64,000 bases of DNA. It comes from Caenorhabditis remanei (Eukaryota > Nematoda > Chromadorea > Rhabditida > Rhabditidae). Below, piece after piece: positions 41,180 to 52,602 of this stretch (within the stretch, counting starts at the first letter, position 1; each line of letters starts with the position of its first letter). The DNA is taken from NCBI RefSeq assembly GCF_010183535.1, contig NC_071331.1, forward strand, positions 8,742,001 through 8,806,000, in the 5' to 3' direction. The position numbers and the translations under genes are program-made. The notes beneath the pieces were generated by a model. The model had not been told where the DNA came from. It was given only the letters and a program-made list of their open reading frames with translations, and made no database searches.

Positions 41180-43800
41180 CATAAAACTTGGGTGGTCAGA
41201 ACTCAAACTTTATTTTAAAATACTATATTCAAAACATTTCCTGTTTCATGGTTACATCCAGAATCCCGATGATTCATACTTTGTGGTTGCACCATCTTTG
41301 ATGTAGTTTTCTTTCAAATTTCATATTTTTCACGGTTTCAAGACAGTATTTTGGAGAATTTTAGAGAATTTCAGTTAATCCAATTTTTTCTCAATGCGAT
41401 GTTAGTTTATCAGTTTTTTCTTAGTAGTTGCTATTGATTAGATTTTTCTGAAAAGATTTTCAGTTTCAAGATATTCATTTCAGTTCCAGTAGTTTTGTTA
41501 TGAGTAGTACAGTTCGGTTGTTGGATTAATGAATAAAGCGAAATCTGAGAATATAGGGATTGACTGTTTCAAAAGATCTGACTATTTATCGGCAACGACT
41601 ATTTTTTTTCTTACAATAACGAACTCCCGAAGTTTTAAAAAACTTTTCAGTTTCATCTTTATGATTTTTTTGAGGTTGTTGATCGTGATATAATTGAAAC
41701 CTGGGTTTATCATAATTTTATAAATAATTAAATATGTTTTTGTAGTGGTTTGGTTATCCATCTTAGCGGATTTAAAACATTTCGAGTTTTGATCCTTTCT
41801 GTTTCACAAAGTCCTGATATTGCTGCAATCTCCGTTATTCATGTTATGAGTGGCTATTTTAATCGAACTGCATTTCAGCATAGTAAATTAAAAATATTTC
41901 CTGTTTCATGGTTGCATTAAGAATTCCGATGATTCATACTTTGTGGTTTCACAGTTTTTGATGTGCTTTTCTTTCAAATTTCATATTTTTCACGGTTTCA
42001 AGACAGTATTTTGGAGAATTTTAGAGAATTTCAGTTAATCCAGTTTTTTCTCAATGCGATGTTAGATTTTCCAATTTTTCTTAGCAGATGCTAACGATTA
42101 GATTTTTCTAAAAAGATTTTCAGTTTCCAAATATTCATTTCAGAGAGAAAGTGTTATAGACGGCAATCTCCGTTATTTACGTTTTGAGGTTTTCTTTTAC
42201 AGATTTTCCAATCATACAAACTTGGGTTATTAGTATTCGAACTTTATTTGAGAATAGTAAATTCAAAATATTTCCTGTTTCGTGGGTTTGTCAAGAATCC
42301 CGATGATTCATATTTTGTTGCTTGGTAAATTTTTCTTTGATTTTTTGTTCGAATTTCGTATTTTTCATTACTTCAAGACAGTATGTTGGGAATTTGTAAT
42401 CCAGGTTTTTTCAAAGTGAAGTAGTTGTATCAAATTGTTCTTAAGAGTTGCTAACGATTAGCTTTTTCTGAAAATATTTTCAGTTTCAAGCCATCCATTT
42501 CAGTTTCAGTAGTTTTGTTACGATCAGTGGTACTTCAGTTAGTATATGTATTAGACTGATGAAAATAATTCGAAAAAATGAAGCTCCATGTATAACTTAA
42601 TTTTACTAAAAGTAAAATACGTTTTGTAGTGTTTATATTTGCCATTTTAGCGAGTTTAAAACCTATTTACATAAGAAATTTTGATTTTTCCTGTTTCGTT
42701 CTGATATTGATGTTATCTCCGTTTTATACGTTGTGAGTAGCTATTTTCCAATCACATAAACTTTAAATTTTTCTAAAAGTTGATAAGGATTAAGGTGTTC
42801 TGGAAACATTTTCAGTTTCAAGATATCCGTTTCAGTTCCAGAAGTTCTGTTACGATTAGTAATCTGTCAGTGCTTTTAGTCAGACTAATGAAAAAAATGC
42901 AAAAGTGAAACAATAGAGATTGACTGTTTCAAAACATCTGAATAGTTCCTGAACGTTTTCTGGCGTATTGCCATTTTTTTTGTAATCTATTGTTTTGAAA
43001 GTTCCACCTCTCTCATATTGAAATGTATTTAGCGGCAACGAATATTTTGTTCTTCTTACAATAAGGAATTCACGAAGTATTTTCTAGAAATGTTTCAGTT
43101 TCATTTTTATGATTTTTTTGCTCAATCGAACTTTTTAGGACAGTAAAAAAAGTAAAAAATGTTTTGAAAATTCCACATTTATTTACGTTTTGAGTAGCAA
43201 CTGGGTGGTTAGTATTCGAACTTTATTTGAAAATAGTATCATACATTCAACACATTTCCTGATTCATAAGTTGATCAAGAATTGCGATGATTCATACTTT
43301 GTTGGTTTGTTTCGAATGCGGATTTTTTTCGAATTGCGTATTTTTCATTGTTTTAAGACAATATTTCGGAGAATTTTAGAGAATTTCAGTTAGTCGTGTC
43401 TTTCCATTTTGTGTTAGTTTTATCAGATTTTTCTTGGCAGTTGCTAACGATTTGGCTATTCTGAAAATATTCTCAGTGTCAAGATATCTATTTCAGTTCC
43501 AGTAGTTATGTTATGATTAGTGATGAGACTTCATTTACTGTACCAAACTAATGAAATAATGCAAACTAGTGAAAAAAAATAGTGAAATGTGAAACAATAG
43601 AAATTTACTGTTTTAAAACATAGTCTTCAACGTTTTCTGGTGTATTACCATATTTCTTTTTAATTGAAATGTATTTGGAGGCAATTGTTATTGTAAATTA
43701 TGTTTTTGGAGTTTTTTTATTAACCATCTTAATTCATTAACATTTCGGGTTTTTATTTTTCCTGTTTCACAGAGTTCTGATATTCCTGCAATGTTGGTCT
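41180..43800 (+). repeat. Degenerate tandem array carrying CTGTTTCA units
   Basis: A block with tttcctgtttcatgg, 28 nt further on tactttgtgg, then cacggtttcaagacagtatt, agaatttcagttaatcc and finally cagtttcaagatatycattt recurs at about 41230-41510, 41890-42150, 42265-42520 and 43255-43510, with a partial unit at 42690-42860. Units are 350-700 bp and diverged. The spacing from the CTGTTTCA-type octamer (CTGTTTCA, CTGTTTCA, CTGTTTCG, CTGATTCA) to TA(C/T)TTTG is 28 nt in all four. No reading frame is conserved. Confidence 0.8.
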
Positions 43801-44479
43801 CTCCGTTACTTCGTTACATTCAAATTCTTTTCTAATATTCTTTTTCAAAAATTTGCTTTATGTTAATCTAGCGTTTTCGAAACATTTAGTTCGATTGTGA
43901 AAATCTCAATGCGGCCGGACTTGATAACAATTTTTGAATTCCATTTTCCGATTTGTTTAAGGACATGACCCAACAAAAAGACGAAACCAGCCTGATTCTG
44001 GTTCGGCTAAACAAAATTGGCCTTAAATAACTCAGCACGCAGCATTAGAAAACGAAAAGAGGAACTTTCCTAAAATGCCTTCGTTACGTGTAGATGATTA
44101 CTGTAATGATTGGAACGACTGTCGTAAATTATGATGCCTAGTCCGTGAACACCATCAAGTCATAATGCACACTAACTCTAAACATAACTTTAATTTTTTT
44201 TCCTGTCTCCCATTCACTGTTTTATTTTTTTTTAAAGTTTCAAAGTTATTTTTCTTTTTTTATCGCGTCATTCGCATTAGATTTTGTGCAAAACTCTCAT
44301 TGTCATACATAAATAATCCACTGCTTCAGTAAGGTTCTATAGCATGGTATCTGTTCAAAAAGTTATTCTGGTCTTTTCCACTAGTATTTGTCCAAAAAAT
44401 CTACTCTTTCAAAAAGTTGTTTTATTCTCATTACTCATTTACCACTGTTTCTTCCATTCTATTAATTCTTTTCAACTCT

Positions 44480-44490
44480 TTTTTTTCAGT
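44480..44490 (+). promoter_or_regulatory. Probable spliced-leader acceptor of tra-3
   Basis: A polypyrimidine run ending tttttttcag sits 42 nt upstream of the tra-3 ATG, with no coding exon before it. This is the expected position and form of an SL1 trans-splice site. Confidence 0.55.
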
Positions 44491-44531
44491 AATTCCTCCT
44501 CTGTTCCCATAATAATCAACAACTGCGCCCA

Positions 44532-47500
44532 ATGACAAAATCAGATAAAATCCGCTACTTTGGCAGCCAAAACTACGAGAAACTCCAAAAGATCTGTGTG
44601 AAGAAGAAACAACCGTTCGTCGACACTCTCTTCCCACCAACCAATCAATCCCTCTTTTTGGAACAAGGAAGAAGTTCGGATATCGTCTGGAAGCGACCTG
44701 CTGAGCTACATCCGGATCCGCATCTCTTTGTGGAAGGCGCCTCGCCAAATGATGTGACGCAAGGTTAGTTTTTTTCTCGGTTTCAATATGTTTTTATGTA
44801 TACAAAAATAATTTAAAATGTTAATAGCATCTGTGATGCCGGTGGCTGACCTCTCAAAATTATTCGGTCCGGGAACGAGCATTGGGTCTCAGTGCGGAAT
44901 TTCGCTTTACGGCGGCTCTTTACCGTATTTTTCCCATAAAAATTTTTAAAGTACGGTAGTCGCAACAAGACCCACACTTCGTGCGGTGAGCCACCGGCGA
45001 ATGGGTAATACAATGCCGGTTAAAAGGGAAAAGTGGAAAACATCCTACTTTGAAAATGTATTTTGGTCTCACTTCTTGTCTTATATAATCAAATTTTGTA
45101 TCAATTATAGATCAAGTCTAGAGCTTCAATTTTGTAGTTGACAACTTTTTTGTATGAGCCCTCTCTGAAAAGTTGCAGACCGGCAAAGAGATTTTTTCTT
45201 GGATTTGCCCGAACCCGGGGCAAAATAGTAAGATTTTCGACCTGTATTGTTTGATGGACTGTAACTTTTCTGTGAGGCTTCGTACAAAAAAGTTGTCAAC
45301 TACAAAAATAAAGCTCTACCTTCGTTCTGTAAGGTTTATGCATAATTTACTTTGTGGGACAATCAGTGGTACCGTAACACCCTCTTAAAATTGGTTTGAG
45401 ATAGCCTAAGTTGTATAAGTTACTGCACGGTACCAGAATTGCAAAATATCGGCCCGGCCCGGAAAATGTGTACGATTTTTACATAAAATTTTCATCAAAA
45501 ATAGTCAAAAATCCTATGTAAACTTGTATTTTATCGTAATGTAAAAATATTGTCGAAGAATCAACTTTTTTTGCAAAAAATCGAAACAATTTTCAAAAAA
45601 ATTCAAATTTTCGAATTTTTGTACTGTGACCCGGGCCAGGCCGGGCCGGTTAAAGTTCTCAAATCGTCCCGGCCCGTTGCAAGCATGCAAGTCCACCCGG
45701 TACCGTAGTAAGGAGCTGATAAGAAGAGGACCGATTAACAAAATATGAAAAAATTCTTGATGAACCGATGAATCAGGAAATATTTGGAATTCACAATTTT
45801 CAAAAGCAGTTCGAATACTGACCATCCAAGTTTGATTGGAAGACTGCTACTTAAAACTTACAGAAAATATAGAATATCTCACAAACCGGGATTCTACAGA
45901 CCCATCAAGAATAAAAAATTGTCTTTCTATTGAAACATATTCGAAACATAAACTTATTTTCGACGAGAGGTGAAGAGACTGTACATTTTTAGTGAGGCCT
46001 TGTACAAAACAGTTATACACTACAAAAATGAAGCAAAAGATTTTATCTCCAATTCTTACCGAAATTGGCGATATGAGATAAGAATTGATACCAAAATACA
46101 CTCTAGTAATAGTTAAAATCAACATCCTTTGAATCGGTACTGTATACGCACCCCTTTTCAGGAATCCTCGGAAACTGTTGGTTTGTGTCAGCCTGCTCTG
46201 CACTCACACATAATCTCAAACTTCTTGCTCAAGTCATTCCGAATGCAGATGATCAGGAGTGGTCTCCGAAACACGCCTACGCTGGAATCTTCAGATTCAG
46301 ATTCTGGAGATTTGGAAAATGGGTTGAAGTGGTTATCGATGACTTGTTGCCAACGAGGTGAGAATTTTTTTGAATACGAATCGGTTTCAGACTTTTAAGA
46401 TATTTCTGACTATGAGTTGAAGACATTACTAGATACAAATAAAATAAATATTTCCAGAGACGGCAAACTTCTGTTCGCCCGATCGAAAACTCCCAACGAA
46501 TTCTGGTCTGCTCTACTCGAAAAAGCGTTTGCCAAGTTATACGGATGCTATGAGAATCTGGTCGGCGGACACCTTTCAGATGCACTTCAAGATGTTTCCG
46601 GTGGTGTTGCAGAGACGTTACATGTTAGGAAGTTCTTGAAAGATGTAAGTTTTTTGTACTGTTTCGGGGAGGAGTGATATGTTTTATTAGTTTAGCATTA
46701 AGCTGATTAGAGTAATATAGCGTCTTATATTGTGAAGAACATAAATCTCCGACAAGGATTTTCAAAAAAGTTTTTCGGGCTGAAACGCAAGTCCGGCAGG
46801 GGATCGTGGGCGGAGTTATTTTCGGGGAGGTGTGATATATTTTATTAGTTCATATTGTTATTATTATTCGCCTTTTATCGGGTAAATTTGTTTGTGATCT
46901 CTTGTACAGTGGTACCATGGGGTCTGGGAATCAGTGCTAAAATCAACCGTGCTCCGCTGAAATTAGCAAACATTTTAGAGCGATATTCGAAAATAGCTCT
47001 TAAAAAGATGCGCGACCGTCGAAAAACTGATCAAAAATGCTGGAAAACCGAGGTAAATTGGCTCAAAAGTGGTCGATCAAGCTGCGCATCAAGCTGCGCA
47101 TCAAACTGCGACAATAAAACACCGAATTAAAAAAAGTAAAATTCGAATTTCCCTCCAAGTCTAGTGGAGCGCGTTTAATTTCAGTACTCAGCCCCAGATC
47201 CCGTGTGATCCCCATTAAAGCTTCCATTCGGTCCAATCGATCGTCGACCATATTTAACGACAATTTTTTTTTAAAAATTGGCCGAAAACTGACTTCAGTC
47301 TGAACATAAAACACTTCACGGGAAAATGCGGTCGATGCGGTCAAACCCAACTCGAAATCCTTAATGACATGCGCGTAACAAGTAACAGAAATTGATTAGA
47401 AATTTTAAAACGTTCATGAAACCGGAACCAATAAATTCACTGTTTCTCTTAGTTTTTAAATGTTCGTGTAAATTCCTTCGTAGTTCTCAAATTCACCCTA

Positions 47501-50500
47501 TCACGGATACATTTTCCATAATTGACAAAAATTTTGAAAAAGATATTGGCTGAAAACTGATTTCTATCTGAACATAAAACCGAGTACTTTACGGGCAAAT
47601 GTGGTCGGCGCGGTCGGGGTAGGGGTACGACCGATTTCGAATAAACCGAATGGAACGCTTACCGCCGATACACGTAGCAAGTAGCGGAAATTGTTGGGAA
47701 ACTTTAAAACGATCATGAAACCGGAGCATATGTTTTACTGTTTCTTTTTGATTTTTTTAAATGTTCGTGTAAGTACCTTCCTACTTAGTCGAATTCCCCC
47801 ACTCTACGATATACTTTCAGGACCCAACCGACCACGATCTGAAACTATTCAACGATTTGAAAACTGCTTTTGACAAAGGAGCTCTGATAGTTGCTGCGAT
47901 TGCCGCGAGAACAAAAGAAGAAATTGAGGAGTCACTGGATTGTGGACTAGTCAAAGGACATGCATATGCAGTTAGTGCGGTGTGCACAATTGATGTCAGT
48001 AATCCGACGCAGCGAAGTTTGACGTGAGTTTTTTTATTGGAAAAAATCAAATAGCGTTGAAAAAAGTTGATGATTCTAGTCTGTATACCAATGGTGCAAT
48101 AAGCAAAACTAATTTTCAGATCATATCTGCTCGGCTCGAAACAGAAGCAAAACCTGATCCGCCTCCAGAATCCGTGGGGAGAAAAAGAGTGGAACGGTGC
48201 GTGGTCAGATGATAGCTCCGAATGGCAGAATGTGTCGGATAGTCAGCTATCAGCAATGGGTGTGGAACGTGGCAATTCTGATAACAATGACGGAGACTTC
48301 TGGATGCCATGGGAATCATTTGTCCAATACTTCACCGATATCTCGTTATGTCAATTATTCAACACAAGTGTCTTCTCATTCACAAAAAGTTATGACGAAC
48401 AAATTGTATTTTCTGAATGGACAACAAATGGAAAGAAGAGTGGAGCACCGGATGATCGAGCCGGTGGATGTCTGAACTTCCAGGCGACATTCTGTAACAA
48501 TCCCCAATATATTTTTGATATTCCATCACCCAACTGTTCTGTAATGTTCGCATTGACACAAAACGATCCGAGTGAAGGACTCAAGAAGAGGGAACCGTTC
48601 GTAACGATTGGAATGCACGTGATGAAAGTTGAAAATAATCGACAGTACCGTGTACACCAGGCGATGCATCCAATAGCCACGTCGGATTATGCATCCGGGC
48701 GGTCTGTCTATTTGCATCTGCAAAGTTTGCCACGTGGAAGATATCTGTTGGTGCCGACAACGTTTGCGCCGAAGGAGCAGGCGTTGTTCATGTTGAGAAT
48801 CTATTCAGATGAACACATTCATTTCTCGCCGTTAACCAAGGTGCGTGGTTGTTGTTATTAGAACGAATATAATAATTTTGAAGTATAAATAGTTGTCAAG
48901 TAGTTGAAACCGTGACAGTATTTTCGATCCCAAGTAAGTTTTGGTATATTAGCATTATCCAAGCTTGTCACGGCCGTATGTTTGATATTCAAAAATGTTT
49001 TTGATGAAATTTTTTTAAATTTTAGGTTTTCCAAAAATGTCGAGCTTTTGACTATAGTTAACAATTTAATCAAAAGCTAGTATAGCATCAAAAAGTTGAA
49101 TTTTTATTCAAACAATTCGGTAAAAAACTAGGTACCTTTTTTGAAGTCCGGGCCGGGCCGCGCGGAGCAATATCTCTGCCCGGCCCGGACCGAAATTTGA
49201 CAAATTTGGTATTACCAATTCAAAATTATCTGTGCAAAAGTGTTCGCCACGCCCCCTTACGTGGTCACCCCCATTCCCGAAAGCAGTATTATAATCTGAA
49301 CGCAGCGTCGAAGTTTAAAATCTTTGGGTATTATACTTTTCGTACTAATCAACATTTCTTAAAACAAAACAACTTATTAGATAACAATGAAAGTGTAAAA
49401 AATATATGTACTCATTCAGAAAAGTTGAAATTGGATTAGATCAAACTTTCATAATGTAGCAAATGTTTTCTCTCCGTATACAAAAACTTGGCGGAAAACT
49501 AAAATTTACAGTTTTACATTTAACACTTGGGTAGTACACATTTTTCAAAAAATGTTGCTGCTTCCATTCATGTTGAATTTTGGGCTATACAATTTTCTTT
49601 TGAGGGTGTCCGTTCACTCTTTTCGGAGCCAGAAAAACTGTGTTTTTCATGTTTCACATTTTCTTCAAAAACTACTTGAAATTTGCTACAGTAATGGTGA
49701 ACCGTATTTTTCGATCAGACCAGGAAAATTAAGTTTAAAAAAAACTGATGAAAATTGTTACGAAAAATTTCAACTTTTTAAACCCGGATCACGTCACAGA
49801 AAAACCCTTGACGATTCATGTTAAAAGTCATAATGTAACAAATGTTATCTCTCCTTATTTAAAAACTTGAAGAAACACAAATATTTACAGTTTTACATTC
49901 AACATTTGAGTAGTACACATATTTCAAAAATATTATCCCACTTCCTAAATCAACTTTTTCAGCACGCCCCGAAACTCGGGCTGTTCGGATGTAAATCCGC
50001 TCACAGTGTGACACGTCTGACGATCCACGGAGTGAATTTCAACTCACAATCCACTGGAACTCATCATGTTTATGCGATATTGAAGGACTCGAATAAGTCT
50101 TTTCGGACGAAAAGTTTGAGTGGAGTGAAGTCGATCGAGTGGGAAGAGGAATTCCTTTTTCATAAGTGAGTGAAAACGAAGGGACCAATTAAAGACTAGT
50201 GATTCCAGTTGGCTTTTCAGCAATAATTGAAAAAGTGTTTAGATTGTAGAAATTTCTGTTTTGTAGTTATAATATTTTTACTTTACTTTTTAAAGAATTA
50301 TTCAAAGACACCAAAATTATCAGCAAAATCGCCTCAGCTCGTTGAGAGCTCTCAAAAAAGTACTCACAAGCCTAGATTCCGAACAATTCGAGTCTCACCG
50401 CGAAAAAAAAGTAACCCGCCGTAAATCGTGTCGAGACCCAAAAAGGTCTGAACATAGGCATGATTATACTTTTCTGAAAGCTCTTGAAAGGTTGATTCTG

Positions 50501-50999
50501 ACTGTATCACGTTTGGCGGTCTAGAATGGATTCCTAGGCCACCAGAGGAGAAAGTTAGGCCACGGATGGTTAGAGGTACAAATCAATAGGTTTTTCATCG
50601 TTTTAGAAGTTTCGAGTGTAGAAAAACAATTTTTAATATGAAGAAATGTGAAAATTTCAGGTTTTAAAAGTATTTTGAAAAAAATTCAAGAAAATTTTTT
50701 TTTCAGCAATTTCTGTTTCGTTGTTTTAATATTTTCGAAAATATTTTTTTAGAACAATAGATTTTTCCAATAGTGGAATAAATTCAATTTTCAGATCAAA
50801 AGACCGTCAACAATACAAACTGGAAATCTGGGAGGATCGAAAAATGGCTCGCGACCATCTCATGGCTCAATCCGTCATAATTGCTCTAATCGATAACGAG
50901 AATCGTGATACAACACTCGAGTTAACAGATCCACGTGGCACAATCATTGGTAGCGTATCGATTACTGTATCCGCATTCGATGATCCTATGTACCTTTAA
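44532..50999 (+). CDS. tra-3: TRA-3, atypical calpain protease of sex determination
   Basis: Seven exons: 44532-44763, 46162-46357, 46458-46644, 47821-48023, 48120-48840, 49963-50165, 50795-50999; 1947 nt, 648 residues. TRA-3 is a calcium-regulated cysteine protease which, in C. elegans, cleaves TRA-2A to promote female development of the hermaphrodite. The catalytic triad is visible: Cys83 in QGILGNCWF, His252 in VKGHAYAV, Asn290 in [15 protein letters not shown]. After the two core halves come the CBSW region (~330-513) and a C-terminal C2 domain (~514-648) starting [10 protein letters not shown]. There are no EF hands, as in vertebrate calpain-5, and the end is SAFDDPMYL. The start is the first ATG after the acceptor near 44489. 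Intron 1 (1.4 kb) splits the Q-G of the catalytic motif. Introns 1, 3 and 5 are full of transposon remnants. The length equals the one I recall for C. elegans; several residues differ from my memory of it. Confidence 0.97.
44834..45000. repeat. Imperfect foldback in tra-3 intron 1
   Basis: gccggtggctgacc at the left pairs with ggtgagccaccggc at the right, and gcattgggtct pairs with agacccacacttcg imperfectly. About 165 bp; decayed inverted-repeat element. Confidence 0.65.
45045..46144. mobile_element. Decayed Tc1/mariner-like foldback in tra-3 intron 1, interrupted by other repeats
   Basis: The right end ctttgaatcggtactgtata has the CAGTACCG-type terminus seen at 25103. accaaaatacactctag near 46090 and ttttgtagttgacaac-type sequence recur in opposite orientation at 45050-45170. 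A nearer inverted pair (gttgacaacttttttgtatg / acaaaaaagttgtcaactac, 45138-45305) sits inside. The left terminus is lost. A GGGCC-rich stretch at 45434-45687 interrupts it. Confidence 0.55.
45434..45687. mobile_element. Decayed GGGCC-rich family member in tra-3 intron 1
   Basis: cagaattgcaaaatatcggc with cccggcccgg follows at the left; ggcccgttgcaagcatg at the right. The termini resemble the CATACTTGTC family but are mutated. I found no matching 8-bp flank. Confidence 0.5.
46905..47205. repeat. Foldback repeat in tra-3 intron 3
   Basis: gggtctgggaatcagtgc then aaccgtgctccgctg at the left is mirrored by gtggagcgcgtttaatttc and ctcagccccagatcccgtg at the right. The arms are diverged. Short iterations of gctgcgcatcaa lie inside (about 47090-47110). 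Confidence 0.65.
47270..47760 (+). repeat. Two-copy tandem duplication in tra-3 intron 3
   Basis: ctgaacataaaac, cgggaaaatgcggtcg, acgttcatgaaaccgg and actgtttctctta-type blocks at 47275-47450 recur in order at 47550-47745. The copies are clearly diverged. The duplication lies just before the acceptor of exon 4. Confidence 0.7.
48960..49208. mobile_element. GGGCC-rich terminal-repeat element in tra-3 intron 5
   Basis: caagcttgtcacggccg at the left; cggcccggaccgaaatttga then caaatttg at the right. The flanks gcattatc and gtattacc agree at 6 of 8 positions, consistent with an older insertion of the same family. Confidence 0.75.
49435..49950 (+). repeat. Two-copy tandem duplication in tra-3 intron 5
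   Basis: cataatgtagcaaatgtttt to gtagtacacatttttc (49450-49545) recurs as cataatgtaacaaatgttat to gtagtacacatatttc (49830-49927), a period of about 380 bp. Confidence 0.75.
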
Positions 51000-51274
51000 A
51001 TTCTTTTCTTGTTGTTTTTTTTTTCATTTTTTTTCATTACAAAAACTCCCGCCACTAAAAATCAGTATTTTTGTTTCTTGTTATAAGCGATACGGTTCAA
51101 AACTTTTCCCTTTTTCTCTACTAGTTTTCCCATTTTTAAAAAATTCAAATTTCTAATTTCCACTTGGTAACATTATATGTATATCAGGCCACGTAGTTCG
51201 CCCTCTTCATTTCTTGTGATTTTTTTTGATTTTTCAAACGAAATAAAATAATTTTTCATTCATTCTCTTAAAAA

Positions 51275-52091
51275 ATGTCGGTGCCACCACCGCCACCAAA
51301 AAAGGACGATCGGGAAGCAGTCAAAGACCTAATTGGAGAAATCCGAGTTAGTTTTATTCAGAATCTCAATTCTTGACGTCATCCGAATTCTTAGGTCATT
51401 TACAAGGATATCATTAAACTGCGAGCCAACGATCGTGAATTATACAGGCAATTGTCTGACAGAGTGAATGCAATTGAGCAGGATGTGGGTCTGATAGGAA
51501 GTGGCTTACGGTAATTGAAATTTTTTCAGAAATCAAAACGTTTTATGAAAAATCGTCGCAAGTACAAGCTGGAGGAGAAGAATAAGTTGAAGAACGCTTC
51601 TGCTAATCCAGGAAATGCTCCGAAGAAGACACCATCGAAGAACTCGAAAATTGATTCGGCTAGTAATGGTAAGAAATTCAAAAAAATTCAAAAAATTTCA
51701 ATGGGGCGTGTATTGTAGCATGATGGCAGTATTTGTACTCATGATTTACATGGAACAGCATATTTTGAAACTCGTTTTTCATATTTGCGATGGGACTGGC
51801 CGATTTGAAAGTTTTCACCGGTCCGACAATTTTTTGAAATTGTTTGAAACTTTATTGAATTTTTTCAAAAAAAAAAAGTCGAATTTTCAACTATCTTTTA
51901 AAATTTCGATTAAAGACAAGTGTCCATAGGATTTCTATCTGTTTTTGATGAAAATTTCGAAAAAATTTCAAAAAAAAATCGTCCTGAGTCTTCAGATTTC
52001 GTTAGTATGAATTTTATTGATTCAATTTTTTAAAGATGCACAATATTTTATTGCAGAACCCGATGAGAAGGGAGCGGAGAAGGAAGAGTGA
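51275..52091 (+). CDS. Small charged protein, function not recognised
   Basis: Four exons: 51275-51346, 51395-51484, 51530-51668, 52057-52091; 336 nt, 111 residues in one frame. The protein starts MSVPPPPPKKDDREAVKDLI, passes through a likely helical, heptad-like stretch (DLIGEIRVIYKDIIKLRAND, continuing RELYRQLSDRVNAIEQ), then a very basic part (KSKRFMKNRRKYKLEEKNKL), and ends with an acidic tail EPDEKGAEKEE. There is no signal peptide or membrane segment. Basic patch plus helix suggests a nucleic-acid or cytoskeletal partner, but this is inference. The donor of exon 2 (GTGGGT) is unusual and gives a 45-nt intron, normal for the genus. It lies about 275 bp after tra-3 on the same strand, with AATAAA near 51242, so it could share an operon. 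A partial duplicate of its 3' end is at 53388-53551. Confidence 0.75.
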
Positions 52092-52277
52092 TAGATGGCA
52101 GTCATAGTGAACTGTGAACTTGATGTGATGAATAAATTGATTGGAAAAATAAATATTGTAACCGAGACGTTTCGAAACTATGTGATTTCGCAACTATGAA
52201 TAATCAAAAGATTCTGTGAGTCGGCAAATATTTGAAGTGACAGTAGAATATGTACTTTCGAAATGATATATAAGCAC

Positions 52278-52601
52278 CGCACGCCGGAAGTTGGAAGTCG
52301 GAAGTCGGAATTAGATTTTTTCTCAAACTTTTAAAAACTCCAAGAGAAAAATCATGAAATTCGCGAAAATCAGTGAAAAATTAGTTTTTGGCTGAAGAAC
52401 AGCCTATTTTCTGTCCTTTTAGACCATTTTTCCATCTGCGAGTTATGGAATGACGGAAGTCGGAAGTAAAATTCCTTAACTGGAAGTCGGAAGTCGGAAG
52501 TCGGAAGAAACATTCCTTATCCGGATGTTGGAAGTTGGAAGTCGGAAGTCGGAATGGAAAAAATGCCCGGAAGTCGGAAGTCGGAATTCCATGCAACTCT
52601 G
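52278..52601. mobile_element. Non-autonomous member of the GGAAGTC-array hAT family
   Basis: Several blocks of ggaagtcggaagtcggaag separated by aaaattcctta-type spacers end with ggaattccatgcaactctg, close to the right end of the hAT at 58161-60948. The flanking octamers ataagcac and gtaagaac agree at 6 of 8. The left terminus is poorly preserved. No transposase. Confidence 0.65.
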
Positions 52602-52602
52602 G

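Larger units (their letters stand above)
8897..43770. promoter_or_regulatory. Cluster of CTGTTTCA motifs: candidate 21U-RNA (piRNA) domain
   Basis: CTGTTTCA is the core of the upstream motif driving Caenorhabditis 21U-RNA genes. First-base positions on the plus strand: 8897, 10321, 13212, 13371, 14809, 17042, 21201, 21959, 29141, 29567, 30606, 32097, 36370, 37941, 40081, 41241, 41564, 41799, 41901, 42924, 43763. Reverse-complement matches: 19088, 19877, 21399, 22428, 24091, 24219, 31486, 37958, 38127. That is 30 in 35 kb. Outside the cluster I found 2629, 53173, 54851, 57757 (plus) and 54496, 56363, 63734 (minus). Sites fall in intergenic DNA and large introns, on both strands, as in C. elegans chromosome IV clusters. 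The 32097 copy is formed by a transposon junction and may be fortuitous. Many one-mismatch variants (GTTTC cores) are also present. Each true site should be followed about 40 nt downstream by a U-starting 21-mer, which sequence alone cannot prove. Confidence 0.7.

Noticed and set aside
44431..44748. Minus-strand frame of 105 residues over tra-3 exon 1
   Set aside because: Shadow of the conserved plus-strand exon.
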